Shown in pieces: positions 17,963 to 26,538 of a stretch of 64,000 nt of DNA. Under the pieces are notes generated by a model. That model searched no databases. It saw only the letters and a list, made by a program, of their open reading frames with translations, and was not told where the DNA came from. Source of the stretch: Alistipes sp. dk3624 (GTDB lineage: Bacteria; Bacteroidota; Bacteroidia; Bacteroidales; Rikenellaceae); assembly GCF_009557455.1 (NCBI RefSeq), contig NZ_CP045651.1:1860001-1924000 (forward strand), read 5' to 3'. Numbering within the stretch: the first letter of the stretch is position 1; each line of letters opens with the position of its first letter. The position numbers were made by a program, and so were the translations under genes.

Positions 17963-18793
17963 ATGATGGAGTCCCGCTACGTTGCCGATTGCGACTGTTA
18001 CCTTCCGGAAATCGAGCCGCTCGAAGGGGCGAGCGTTCCTTCGCAGGCCGATATTTTCGGCGTGTCGGGGACAGTGGCCGAACGGCCGGACGGGTACGAT
18101 CCTTTGGCGCTGCCCGCCCTGCAGCCGCACCTGACGGACAGTTATGCTTACCAGGGAGTCGTGCTGGCCGTGTTCATGGTTTTCTGTTACCTGATCCACA
18201 GCTACCGGAGCAGTATCGGGATCGTGTTCAAGATCCTGACCGGGCGGGTTTCATCTGACAAGGTTTACGACGAGTATCCGTTGTTTTTCCGCAAGTTCCT
18301 GTCATGGACGGCTCTGTGGGGGATGCTGCTGATCGGCGGGCTGTTGATTCGCTACGGCGGACTGTACGGCGTCGAGGGGTGGTTGCCCCGGCAAATCCCT
18401 TTTGCGACCGACCTGGCCTGCCTGGCCGTGCTGTTTGCCGCCGCCGCCGTTGCGGTTTACCGCAAGATCGTGACGCGGATCATCGGCGGAGTGATCCGGA
18501 ACGATCTTTTTTTTGAGAAACTCCGGTTCACGATCCGTATTTTTTCGTCGTTTATATATATCCTGCTGACTCCTCTTTTTTTGGTCGTAGCGCTCACCGA
18601 AGGCCCCGGAATCGACCGGCTACTGCACGGTACCGCCGTTTTCGCCGCTGCGCTCTATCTGCTGTATTTGGCGAAAAGTTATCGTTTCTTTGTGGCGCGG
18701 GATGTTTCAATTCTGCAATGGATTTTGTACCTTTGTGCCGTCGAATTGTTTCCGATAAGCTTTTTCGTGCTTGTTGTAGCCAGAAATTGCTGA
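17963..18793 (+). CDS. DUF4271-type multi-pass membrane protein
   Basis: A 276-residue integral membrane protein with about seven hydrophobic segments after a 65-residue soluble start (for example VVLAVFMVFCYLIHSYR, ALWGMLLIGGLLIRYGG, IFSSFIYILLTPLFLVVAL). It resembles the DUF4271 proteins that sit directly before hemD in many Bacteroidetes; this match is from memory of that neighbourhood and topology. It overlaps no other gene and is 6 bp from the kinase. The function is unknown. Confidence 0.78.
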   Translation: MMESRYVADCDCYLPEIEPLEGASVPSQADIFGVSGTVAERPDGYDPLALPALQPHLTDSYAYQGVVLAVFMVFCYLIHSYRSSIGIVFKILTGRVSSDKVYDEYPLFFRKFLSWTALWGMLLIGGLLIRYGGLYGVEGWLPRQIPFATDLACLAVLFAAAAVAVYRKIVTRIIGGVIRNDLFFEKLRFTIRIFSSFIYILLTPLFLVVALTEGPGIDRLLHGTAVFAAALYLLYLAKSYRFFVARDVSILQWILYLCAVELFPISFFVLVVARNC

Positions 18794-18872
18794 GTGTTTT
18801 TCCGAGGAGGAGGAGCAGTTCCGTCTCACGGCGGAGTTATCAGAAGAAGCTAACTATAAACAAGTTATTGTT

Positions 18873-19811
18873 TTGAAAATTAAAAATGTTTTAGTCTCGC
18901 AACCGGCTCCGGTCATCGCCGAGAAATCTCCCTTTCATGAGATCGTGCTCAAGCACCGCGTGAATGTGGAATTCCATCCGTTCATTAAGCTGGAGGGGGT
19001 CTCCCTGAAAGAGTTCCGCAGCCAGCGGGTGGATATCCTGGCGCATACGGCTGTTATTTTCACGAGCCGCGTTACGATCGATAATTTCTTTCGGATTTGC
19101 GAGGAAGCCCGCGTTACGATTCCCGAAACCATGAAATATTTCTGCAATACGGAGGCGATCGCCCTGTACTTGCAAAAATATATCGTTTACCGCAAGCGGA
19201 AAATCTTCTTTGCCGAAGGGACTTTCTCTTCGCTGGTCGAACTGATCGCCAAGCACAAGGACGAGAAATTCCTGCTGACGCTTTCCGAGCCGCACAAGCC
19301 CGAGATGCCGCTGGCGATGGAGAAGATGAAACTTCAGTTCGGCAAGGTGATCCTGGCCCGTACGGTGAGCGCCGACCTGGATGCGGTCGATGTCCGCAAG
19401 TACGATCTGTTGGTCTTTTACAGTCCGTCCGAGATCGCCTCGCTGACCGGAAAATTTACGCTCGGGGAGAACGCTCCGAAAATCGCGACGTTCGGCCACG
19501 GGACGGCCAAGGCCGCGCTGACCGAAGGACTGACCGTCCATGTGATGGCGCCTACGCCCGAAGTTCCGTCGATGACCAAGGCGCTCGATATTTATATCCG
19601 GAAAATCAATGCCGGAGAGGAGGTTCCGCCGGTGACGCTTGAGGAGCGGTCGCCCGACCTGACTTTCATCGAAAGTTCGAAATACGCCAAAGGCAGACGG
19701 GTGCGCACGGCCGCCAGACCGGGAGCAGCTTCCGGCGAACAAGCGTCGTCCGCGCTGAAAAAAGCCTCGGTAAAAACGGCAGGGGCCGCAACCAAAAGCG
19801 CCGGGAAATAG
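18873..19811 (+). CDS. hemD: Uroporphyrinogen-III synthase
   Basis: Cyclises and inverts ring D of hydroxymethylbilane in tetrapyrrole synthesis. The 312-residue product begins KIKNVLVSQPAPVIAEKSPF, as in Bacteroidetes HemD proteins. The family part spans about 1-260, with FTSRVTIDNFFRICEEARV, MKYFCNTEAIALYLQKY and YSPSEIASLTGKF. The only start consistent with that beginning is TTG at 18873; the nearby ATG at 18886 is out of frame. The last 45 residues form an unusual Lys/Ala/Arg-rich low-complexity tail. It precedes rnpA by 10 bp. Confidence 0.88.
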   Translation: MKIKNVLVSQPAPVIAEKSPFHEIVLKHRVNVEFHPFIKLEGVSLKEFRSQRVDILAHTAVIFTSRVTIDNFFRICEEARVTIPETMKYFCNTEAIALYLQKYIVYRKRKIFFAEGTFSSLVELIAKHKDEKFLLTLSEPHKPEMPLAMEKMKLQFGKVILARTVSADLDAVDVRKYDLLVFYSPSEIASLTGKFTLGENAPKIATFGHGTAKAALTEGLTVHVMAPTPEVPSMTKALDIYIRKINAGEEVPPVTLEERSPDLTFIESSKYAKGRRVRTAARPGAASGEQASSALKKASVKTAGAATKSAGK

Positions 19812-19821
19812 CCCGGCGGGA

Positions 19822-20220
19822 ATGATGGAGAGTTCGGATCATACGTTTCCCCGTGCGGAGCGGCTTCGGTCGCGCAAGCAGATCGCCCGCCTGTTCGAAA
19901 AGGGCGAAAGCGGTGTCGTCTACCCGATCCGTTACGTATTTCTCACCGGGGAGGACGATGCCGGCGACGCGACGGACGAAGGCGGGCTGTCGGTGCTGGT
20001 TTCCGTTTCGAAGCGCAATCACAAACGGGCCAACGTGCGCAACCTGTTGAAACGCCGGATACGGGAGGCTTACCGCCTGAACCGGAATCCCCTGCGGGAG
20101 ATCTCGGGAGGCGGACGGTTCAACCTGGGCCTGTTGTATGTTTCCAAAGAGATAGCCGATTATACGTCGATCGAAAATGCCGTGCAGAAGATCATCCGGA
20201 ACCTTTCCGAAAGGATTTAA
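19822..20220 (+). CDS. rnpA: Ribonuclease P protein component
   Basis: Protein cofactor that helps the RNase P RNA cut tRNA 5' leaders. The product is 132 residues. The RNR motif region is visible as [22 protein letters not shown], preceded by [20 protein letters not shown]. Normal RnpA lacks the Asp/Glu-rich insert [14 protein letters not shown] (about 49-62), which lies in a loop. It overlaps yidD by 44 bp, the usual rnpA-yidD coupling. Confidence 0.93.
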   Translation: MMESSDHTFPRAERLRSRKQIARLFEKGESGVVYPIRYVFLTGEDDAGDATDEGGLSVLVSVSKRNHKRANVRNLLKRRIREAYRLNRNPLREISGGGRFNLGLLYVSKEIADYTSIENAVQKIIRNLSERI

Positions 20221-20437
20221 GGGGCTTATTTTAGCCCCTTTGCTGGGGTTGATCTGGATATATCGTCATTGCATCTCTCCTTTTACGCCCCCTTCCTGCC
20301 GTTTCACGCCCACCTGCTCGGAGTACTGCGCCGAAGCCCTGCGAAAGCACGGCCTGTTCAAGGGGAGCTATCTGGGCCTGAGGCGAATTCTGCGTTGCCA
20401 TCCGTGGGGAGGAAGCGGTTACGATCCGGTTCCGTAA
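20177..20437 (+). CDS. yidD: Membrane protein insertion efficiency factor YidD
   Basis: An 86-residue protein of the YidD family that aids YidC/Sec membrane insertion. The conserved core is [20 protein letters not shown], then [13 protein letters not shown] and [17 protein letters not shown] at the C-terminus, with the family cysteines intact. The ATG at 20177 lies inside rnpA. A later start near [11 protein letters not shown] without ATG is possible, so the first ~14 residues are uncertain. A perfect hairpin sits inside the coding region right at the rnpA stop. Confidence 0.88.
   Translation: MPCRRSSGTFPKGFKGLILAPLLGLIWIYRHCISPFTPPSCRFTPTCSEYCAEALRKHGLFKGSYLGLRRILRCHPWGGSGYDPVP
20219..20240 (+). 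other. Hairpin at the rnpA stop codon inside yidD
   Basis: Perfect 8-bp inverted repeat AAGGGGCT / AGCCCCTT with loop TATTTT, starting on the rnpA TAA. It could act as a 3' stabiliser of rnpA mRNA or a partial terminator. Its position within yidD (codons for LILAPLL) makes the function uncertain. Confidence 0.45.
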
Positions 20438-20486
20438 ACGGAACGGACGGACTTCCCGGAGCGATTTTAGTAAGCAATAAAAGGGA

Positions 20487-21869
20487 TTACTCGACCGGCC
20501 CGGAAACGCCGAAGACGATGCGTCCCAGCTCTTCCAGTTTGTTGATATAGACGACTTCGATGCCTTTTGGCGGCTTCGGAAGGCTTTTGCGTAGATAGCC
20601 CGATACGACGATCCGTCGGAAGCCGAGCCGGGCCGCTTCGCCGATGCGTTGTTCGCTGCGGGGAGCGGGACGTACTTCGCCGGACAGGCCGATCTCTCCG
20701 GCGAAACAGGTTTCCCGGTCTACCGGCCGGTCGAAATACGACGACAGGATAGCCGCGATGACGCTCATGTCGAGCCCCGTGTCGCTGATCTTGAACCCTC
20801 CCGCAAAATTTAAAAAGACGTCTTTCTGGTACATCTTCAGGCCGATCCGTTTTTCGAGTACGGCCAGCAGCATGTTCAGCCGCCGCGAGTCGAATCCGGT
20901 CGCCGAGCGCTGCGGCGTGCCGTAGGCGGCCGTGCTGACCAGCGCCTGGGTCTCGATCAGGTATGACCGGGCCCCGTCGACGGCCGCGCCGACGGCGATG
21001 CCGCTCAGCGGTTCGTCGTAGTGCGACAACAGGATTTCGGACGGATTGTCGACCTCGATCAGCCCTTCGCCGCGCATTTCGAATACGCCGATCTCGAATG
21101 TCGCTCCGAACCGGTTCTTGATGCTGCGCAGGATGCGGTAGATGTTGTTGTTGTCGCCTTCGAATTGCAGCACCACGTCGACGATGTGTTCCAGGATTTT
21201 CGGACCGGCGATGATGCCGTCCTTGGTGATGTGTCCGATTACGATGATCGATGTGCCGGTCTGCTTGGCATATTTTTGCAGCAAGGCGGCCGATTCGCGG
21301 ATCTGCGACACGCTGCCCGGCGACGAGTCGATCGTTTCGGTGTAAATTGTCTGGATCGAATCGATCACGACCAGGTCGGGGCCGTGCTGCGTGATCTGGG
21401 TGATGATGTTTTCGAGGTTCGTCTCGCTGTAAATGTAGCACGCTTCGTTCACGATACCGATCCGTTCGGCCCGCATCTTGATCTGGTGCGGGGACTCCTC
21501 GCCCGATACGTACAGCGTTTTCAGCCCGGCGGCTTTCAGCGCGAGTTGCAGGCTCAGCGTCGATTTGCCGATGCCCGGTTCGCCGCCCAGCAGGATGATC
21601 GAGCCCTGCACCAGGCCGCCGCCCAGCACGCGATTCACCTCGCCGTTGGCCAGGTCGGTGCGCGTGAAAGCCTGCCGTTCGATCTCGTGCACCGGCACGG
21701 GGCGGTTGCTGCCGCGCGCCGGTGCGAACGAGGTCGTACGCGACGATTCCTTGCCGACGACCTCTTCGACCAGCGTATTCCACTCGCCGCACGCCGGGCA
21801 TTTGCCGACCCATTTGGTCGACTCGTACCCGCAACTGCGGCAGAAAAACGCTTTTTTTAATTTGGCCAT
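20487..21869 (-). CDS. radA: DNA repair protein RadA
   Basis: A RecA-like ATPase that processes recombination intermediates, 460 residues. The N-terminal zinc finger uses Cys10, Cys13, Cys24 and Cys27 (FFCRSCGYESTKWVGKCPAC). The Walker A motif is GGEPGIGKST, the RadA-specific KNRFG motif is in SIKNRFGATFEIG, and the C-terminal Lon-like domain follows. It is the last gene of a minus-strand run, 16 bp after rseP. Confidence 0.95.
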   Translation of the reverse strand: MAKLKKAFFCRSCGYESTKWVGKCPACGEWNTLVEEVVGKESSRTTSFAPARGSNRPVPVHEIERQAFTRTDLANGEVNRVLGGGLVQGSIILLGGEPGIGKSTLSLQLALKAAGLKTLYVSGEESPHQIKMRAERIGIVNEACYIYSETNLENIITQITQHGPDLVVIDSIQTIYTETIDSSPGSVSQIRESAALLQKYAKQTGTSIIVIGHITKDGIIAGPKILEHIVDVVLQFEGDNNNIYRILRSIKNRFGATFEIGVFEMRGEGLIEVDNPSEILLSHYDEPLSGIAVGAAVDGARSYLIETQALVSTAAYGTPQRSATGFDSRRLNMLLAVLEKRIGLKMYQKDVFLNFAGGFKISDTGLDMSVIAAILSSYFDRPVDRETCFAGEIGLSGEVRPAPRSEQRIGEAARLGFRRIVVSGYLRKSLPKPPKGIEVVYINKLEELGRIVFGVSGPVE

Positions 21870-21885
21870 CGCGGGTCGGAACGGT

Positions 21886-23217
21886 TTATTTGATGAAGAA
21901 GCGGTAAATGTCGTTGCCGTTCGCGTATATCAGCAGCGCGAACAGGATGATGATGCCGAAGAGTTGCGCCCGTTCGAGGAATTTATCGCTCGGTCGTCGC
22001 CCGGTGATTACTTCGACCAGTAGGAACAATACGTGTCCGCCGTCCAGCGCCGGAATCGGCAGGATATTCATGACAGCCAGAACGACCGACAGGAATGCCG
22101 TGATGCGCCAGAATTGCTCCCAGCTCCAGTAGTTCGGAAAGATGTTGCCGATGGCGATCACGCCTCCCAGCGATTTGTAGGCTTCGGTCTTCGGTGTGAA
22201 CATCAGTTTGATTTGCTTGGCGTAGCTGCTGATTTCGCTGCCCGTCCGTTGGATACCGGCCGGGATCGCCTGCCAGAAATTGTACCGGTGCGTGCTCAGC
22301 GCGAGCAGGCTGGCCGGGGATACCGGATAGACGCCGATCGTCCCTTTCTCGGAAACTTTGACCGGAAGGGTAATCAGCCGCGTGATTCCCGCCGAATCGC
22401 GCATCACGCCCAGTGTGACCGTGTCGGATGCGTACGTCTCGAAAGCCTGGCGGTACTGGTCGAAGTAGCGCATCGATTCGCCGTTGAACGACACCAGCGT
22501 GTCCCCGGCGAGCAGTCCGGCCTGGGCGGCGGGACCGCCGGCGACCGTCTCTCCGACCACGAACGGGATCCGTACCGTCGCGAAATCGGGCGATTTGAGC
22601 AACTGGGCGATCGCTTCTTCCGGAATGTCGATCCGGACGCGCTGTCCGTCGCGGTCGACCGTGACGGTTTTCGCCTGGTCGATCACGATCGTCTGCCAGA
22701 TCGCTCCGGCGTCTTCGACCGCTTCGCCGTCGATGTCGACGATCTTATCGCCGTTGCGGAAACCCATTTCCCGGGCCAGATCGTTGTAGACGTAGCCGTA
22801 TTTGACGTCCTTGTTGTCGAGGTAGGTCTTTCCCCACGTATAGCTCATCCCGATGTAGATGAATACGGCGAGCAGGATATTCATCAGCACGCCGCCGACC
22901 ATGATCAGCAATCGTTGCCAGGCCGGTTTCGCCCGGAACTCGTACGGTTGGACGGGCTGTTTCATCTGGTCGGTGTCCATCGACTCGTCGATCATCCCGG
23001 CGATTTTCACGTAGCCGCCGAACGGAATCCAGCCGATACCGTATTCGGTGCCTCCCTTTTTGAACTTGAAAAGCGAGAACCACGGGTTGAAAAACAGGTA
23101 GAATTTTTCGACGCGCGTTTTGAATAGCCGCGCGAACAGGAAATGCCCGAATTCGTGGATGATGACCAGCAGCGAGAAACTGAGTATGAATTGCAGAATT
23201 TTAATCAGAATGTCCAT
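21886..23217 (-). CDS. rseP: Site-2 intramembrane metalloprotease RseP
   Basis: A zinc intramembrane protease that cleaves anti-sigma factors and signal peptides. The product is 443 residues. The active site HEFGH is in the first membrane segment (VIIHEFGHFLFARL). A PDZ tandem lies in the periplasmic middle (about 120-300). The third zinc ligand motif NILPIPALDGGHVLF is near the C-terminus. It is in an operon with dxr and radA. In this genome it is a candidate for the protease that would release the ECF sigma factor encoded at 4519..5007, which is only an inference. Confidence 0.94.
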   Translation of the reverse strand: MDILIKILQFILSFSLLVIIHEFGHFLFARLFKTRVEKFYLFFNPWFSLFKFKKGGTEYGIGWIPFGGYVKIAGMIDESMDTDQMKQPVQPYEFRAKPAWQRLLIMVGGVLMNILLAVFIYIGMSYTWGKTYLDNKDVKYGYVYNDLAREMGFRNGDKIVDIDGEAVEDAGAIWQTIVIDQAKTVTVDRDGQRVRIDIPEEAIAQLLKSPDFATVRIPFVVGETVAGGPAAQAGLLAGDTLVSFNGESMRYFDQYRQAFETYASDTVTLGVMRDSAGITRLITLPVKVSEKGTIGVYPVSPASLLALSTHRYNFWQAIPAGIQRTGSEISSYAKQIKLMFTPKTEAYKSLGGVIAIGNIFPNYWSWEQFWRITAFLSVVLAVMNILPIPALDGGHVLFLLVEVITGRRPSDKFLERAQLFGIIILFALLIYANGNDIYRFFIK

Positions 23218-23252
23218 GTTTTATCGTACTAACGTGAGTATTTGAAATCGTT

Positions 23253-24407
23253 TTACAGCATCGATAGGGCGGTTTGCCGCGCTTCGCGATCGGTGCGGCG
23301 GTATTCTTCCAGCGAAACGCATTCGCGCAGCGTCGTCCGGCCGAGCGTCTCTTCGTTGATCCGGGCGATGTCGGTGAAGCGGATTTTCCGGTCGAGGAAT
23401 GCCGCTACGGCCACTTCGTTCGCTGCGTTCAGCACGGCTCCGGCATTGCCGCCGCGCCGCAGGCATTCGAACGCCAGCGCGAGATTCGGGAAGCGCATCG
23501 GGTCGGGTTCGAAAAATTCGAGGCATCCCAACTTACAGAAGTCGATCCGCGGGCCTTGCAGCGGCAACCGCTGCGGAAAGGTCAGCGCGTACTGGATCGG
23601 AAGGTGCATGTCCGGCGTGCCGATTTGCGCCTTGACGGCTCCGTCGCCGAACTGTACCATCGAGTGGATTACCGAGCGCGGGTGGATGACCACGTCGATC
23701 TGTTCGGGCCGCAGTCCGAACAGCCAGCGCGCTTCGATCACCTCGAAACCCTTGTTCATCAGCGAGGCGGAGTCGATCGTGACTTTCGCGCCCATGCACC
23801 AGCTCGGGTGGTTCAACGCCTCTTCGACGCTGACCCGTTCGAGTTCTTCGGCCGGGCGGTGCAGGAACGGGCCGCCGGATGCGGTCAGGATCACCTTTTC
23901 GACCGCCGAATGTTCGCCGGTCAGGCATTGGAAAATGGCCGAATGTTCCGAGTCGACCGGAATGATCGGAGCCCGGTGTTCGGCGGACAGCCTGGTGACG
24001 ATCTCTCCGGCCACGACCAGGCACTCCTTGTTGGCCAGCGCGACTTTTTTGCCGTGTTTCAGCGCGCTGACCGTCGGGAACAGCCCGCTGTAACCGACCA
24101 GGGCCATGACGACCGTGTCGACCTGTTCCGAGCAGACGACCTGTTCGAGCGCATCGCTGCCCGCGTATACTTTGACCGGATGGTCCGCCAACGCGTCTCG
24201 CACGGCGGTATAATGAGTTTTGTCGGCGATCACCACGTTGTCGGGGGTGAATTCGACGGCCTGTTCGACCAACTTTTTCCAGTTGCTGTGGGCCGACAGC
24301 GTCGTTATTTCGAACCGGTCGCCGTATCGCCTGACGATATCGAGCGTTTGGGTTCCGATCGAACCGGTCGAGCCGAGAACGGCTAATCGCTGTTTGCTTT
24401 GTGTCAT
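23253..24407 (-). CDS. dxr: 1-deoxy-D-xylulose 5-phosphate reductoisomerase
   Basis: Second step of the MEP isoprenoid pathway: NADPH-dependent rearrangement of DXP to MEP. The 384-residue product has the NADPH motif LGSTGSIGTQTLD near the start. The metal-binding and substrate residues are in IPVDSEHSAIFQCL (Asp/Glu) and the active-site loop is GGPFLHRPAEEL. VTIDSASLMNKGFEVIEA is the conserved Ser/Asn/Lys/Glu region, and HPRSVIHSMV follows. The dxr-rseP order is common in Bacteroidetes. Confidence 0.95.
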   Translation of the reverse strand: MTQSKQRLAVLGSTGSIGTQTLDIVRRYGDRFEITTLSAHSNWKKLVEQAVEFTPDNVVIADKTHYTAVRDALADHPVKVYAGSDALEQVVCSEQVDTVVMALVGYSGLFPTVSALKHGKKVALANKECLVVAGEIVTRLSAEHRAPIIPVDSEHSAIFQCLTGEHSAVEKVILTASGGPFLHRPAEELERVSVEEALNHPSWCMGAKVTIDSASLMNKGFEVIEARWLFGLRPEQIDVVIHPRSVIHSMVQFGDGAVKAQIGTPDMHLPIQYALTFPQRLPLQGPRIDFCKLGCLEFFEPDPMRFPNLALAFECLRRGGNAGAVLNAANEVAVAAFLDRKIRFTDIARINEETLGRTTLRECVSLEEYRRTDREARQTALSML

Positions 24408-24461
24408 TTCCGTTAAAGGGAAAACCGTGTCGGGTTTTCCGTCGTCTTCATTTAAAATAGT

Positions 24462-25337
24462 TTAAAAAACGATGTATCCTTCCGGATCGATCGGCGTTCC
24501 GTTATGCCACAGTTCGAACTCGAACAGGTTCTGTCCGCCGCCTGCGGATTTTTCGCCGCCGGTGTAACCGACGATCTCGCCGCTCGATACGCGTTCCCCC
24601 GCCTTTTTCAGTACGCTGGTGTTATGCCGGTAAACCGATAGCATATTGCCTCCGTGCTGGATGAACAGCACGAAGCCGTCTTCGGGCGTCCACGACGACG
24701 AGACGACCGTTCCGTCCATCACCGCCATCACCTGCTGGTTGCCTGCGGTGGCGAGCGTCGTTCCGTACCGGTTGTCGATCGGGCTGAATTTTTCGGTGAC
24801 GACGCCTTTGACCGGCGTATAGAGTTCCATCGCGCTGCGCAGGTTCTTGCGCGCCGCGTCCGGATCGTTCAGACTATAAATGCCGCCCGGGGTCTCCATC
24901 TGCCTGCGCAGCAGCGAGTCCTCGACGATGGTCGCCGCCGCGTCCGCGTTTTTTTTCGACAGTGAGTCGGAACTTTGCACGTTATTTCGTGTGACGGGAT
25001 TTTTGCCCGCCATGATGAGCGCAATGTTATCGCTGTATATCTGCATGTTGCGCACTTCTTGTTCCAACGAGTCGAGCCGGATGATGTTTTCGATCAACAT
25101 CGTCCGCGACTTGTTGCCCGGATAACCGGGAATCAGGTCCAGCACCGGCGTGTAGGCCACGGTGATCGTGATGACGATAAACAGGATCAGCACCAGCGCC
25201 AGAAAGCCGGCCAACAGGTTCAACGGGCTGATATACATATACCAAACCTCCGAATCGTTATGCTGATTCCGGATGCTGAGACGGTGCTTCTCGCGCAGGT
25301 TCCGTATGAAGTATGAAACGCTCGTTTTGAAGTTCAT
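24462..25337 (-). CDS. M23 (LytM)-like envelope protein with lost catalytic residues
   Basis: A 291-residue membrane-anchored protein: cytoplasmic start, one membrane segment (about 43-67, LNLLAGFLALVLILFIVITI), a coiled-coil-like stretch, and a C-terminal LytM fold (about 170-291). Active M23 peptidases have HxGxD and HLHFE zinc motifs. Here the first is absent (NRYGTTLATAGNQQ) and the second reads NLFEFEL, so catalysis is unlikely; it may be an EnvC/NlpD-like activator or scaffold. The start at 25337 is chosen because a promoter element at 25364..25371 leaves too short a leader for ATG 25352. It is upstream of dxr on the same strand. Confidence 0.82.
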   Translation of the reverse strand: MNFKTSVSYFIRNLREKHRLSIRNQHNDSEVWYMYISPLNLLAGFLALVLILFIVITITVAYTPVLDLIPGYPGNKSRTMLIENIIRLDSLEQEVRNMQIYSDNIALIMAGKNPVTRNNVQSSDSLSKKNADAAATIVEDSLLRRQMETPGGIYSLNDPDAARKNLRSAMELYTPVKGVVTEKFSPIDNRYGTTLATAGNQQVMAVMDGTVVSSSWTPEDGFVLFIQHGGNMLSVYRHNTSVLKKAGERVSSGEIVGYTGGEKSAGGGQNLFEFELWHNGTPIDPEGYIVF

Positions 25338-25363
25338 AGAACTTTTATGCATAATTCGACCTA

Positions 25364-25371
25364 CAAAGATA
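25364..25371 (-). promoter_or_regulatory. -7 element upstream of the M23-like gene
   Basis: TATCTTTG on the minus strand, an exact TAnnTTTG match. It lies 26 bp before the ATG at 25337. The -33 element is unclear. Confidence 0.55.
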
Positions 25372-25451
25372 ATAATTTCCCTCGGGTAATGACAGAACGG
25401 GGAAAATATGTCAAAGATTATTTGACAGACGGTTTTTTCGGAGGAATCGAT

Positions 25452-25481
25452 TTTGAAAATAAGTTATAAAGTGTAAATTTG
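25452..25481 (+). promoter_or_regulatory. Promoter of the nucleotidyltransferase-galM-permease operon
   Basis: TTTG at 25452 and TAAATTTG at 25474..25481 with an 18-base gap, close to the Bacteroidetes consensus. It would leave a leader of about 115 nt, long for this window, in which I see no clear riboswitch. Confidence 0.5.
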
Positions 25482-25601
25482 CGTAGCGTTTGGACGCGGA
25501 TACCCGCTTTCCGTCCTGTTTTCCGATCCGGGGCGGCGGTATTTCCGATGCGGGACGATGCGTCCGCGGCCGAAACGAAGATTTAAAAAGACGACAAAAA
25601 C

Positions 25602-26516
25602 ATGGTAAAACCTACACTTTTGGTATTGGCTGCGGGAATGGGATCCCGGTACGGTTCGTTGAAACAGATGGACGGCGTGGGGCCGGGCGGAGAGGCCATT
25701 ATCGACTATTCGATCTACGATGCCATCCGCGCCGGATTCGGCCGCGTGGTTTTCGTGATCCGTCACCTGTTCGAAAAGGAGTTCCGGGAGATGTTCACGC
25801 CGGAACGTTTCGGGGGTAAGATCGAGATCGATTTCGTTTTTCAGGAACTGGATAAATTGCCGGCCGGGTTTACGGTGCCCGCCGACCGCGTAAAGCCGTG
25901 GGGGACGAACCATGCGGTGATGATGGCCGCCGATACGATCCGCGAGGAGCCTTTCGCCGTGATCAACGCCGACGACTTTTACGGGGCGGAAGCTTATAAG
26001 ACCATCGCGGATTACCTACGCAGCGTGGCCGCGCAGCGCAACCATTACTGCATGGTCGGTTACGAACTGAAAAACACGCTGTCCGATTATGGGTCCGTAT
26101 CGCGCGGCATCTGCAGCGTCGATAGCAACGGCAACCTGACCTCGATGGTCGAGCGGACGAAGATCGAGCGCCGCGAAGACAAGATCGTTTACGAGGACGA
26201 AAAGGGCAATGTGTTCCCGCTGGCCGGGGATACGCTGGTATCGATGAACATGTTCGGTTTTACGCCCGATTATTTCAAATATTCCGAAGATTTTTTCAGC
26301 GCCTACCTGAAAGACAATATCGGGAATCCGAAATCCGAATTTTACATTCCGACGATGGTCAATAAATTGGTTGCCGACGGAAAGGCTCAGTTGCGGGTGC
26401 TGCACAGCGCGGCCCAGTGGTTCGGCGTAACCTACAAGGAAGACCGCCCGGCCGTCGTCGAACGGATCCGCAAGTTGATCGCCGCCGGGGTTTATCCCGA
26501 CAAACTCTGGGCATAG
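25602..26516 (+). CDS. Sugar-phosphate nucleotidyltransferase
   Basis: A 304-residue NTP_transferase-fold enzyme. The start LLVLAAGMGSRYGSLKQMDG carries the nucleotide-binding GxGxR and downstream Lys signature. VINADDFYGAEAYK carries the metal-binding Asp. The family activates sugar-1-phosphates to NDP-sugars; the sugar and base cannot be told from sequence. It heads a plus-strand operon with an aldose 1-epimerase (23 bp on) and a sugar permease. This suggests a role in processing the sugar brought in by that permease. Confidence 0.82.
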   Translation: MVKPTLLVLAAGMGSRYGSLKQMDGVGPGGEAIIDYSIYDAIRAGFGRVVFVIRHLFEKEFREMFTPERFGGKIEIDFVFQELDKLPAGFTVPADRVKPWGTNHAVMMAADTIREEPFAVINADDFYGAEAYKTIADYLRSVAAQRNHYCMVGYELKNTLSDYGSVSRGICSVDSNGNLTSMVERTKIERREDKIVYEDEKGNVFPLAGDTLVSMNMFGFTPDYFKYSEDFFSAYLKDNIGNPKSEFYIPTMVNKLVADGKAQLRVLHSAAQWFGVTYKEDRPAVVERIRKLIAAGVYPDKLWA

Positions 26517-26538
26517 TCCCGCAAAAGCGCTCGAAACG

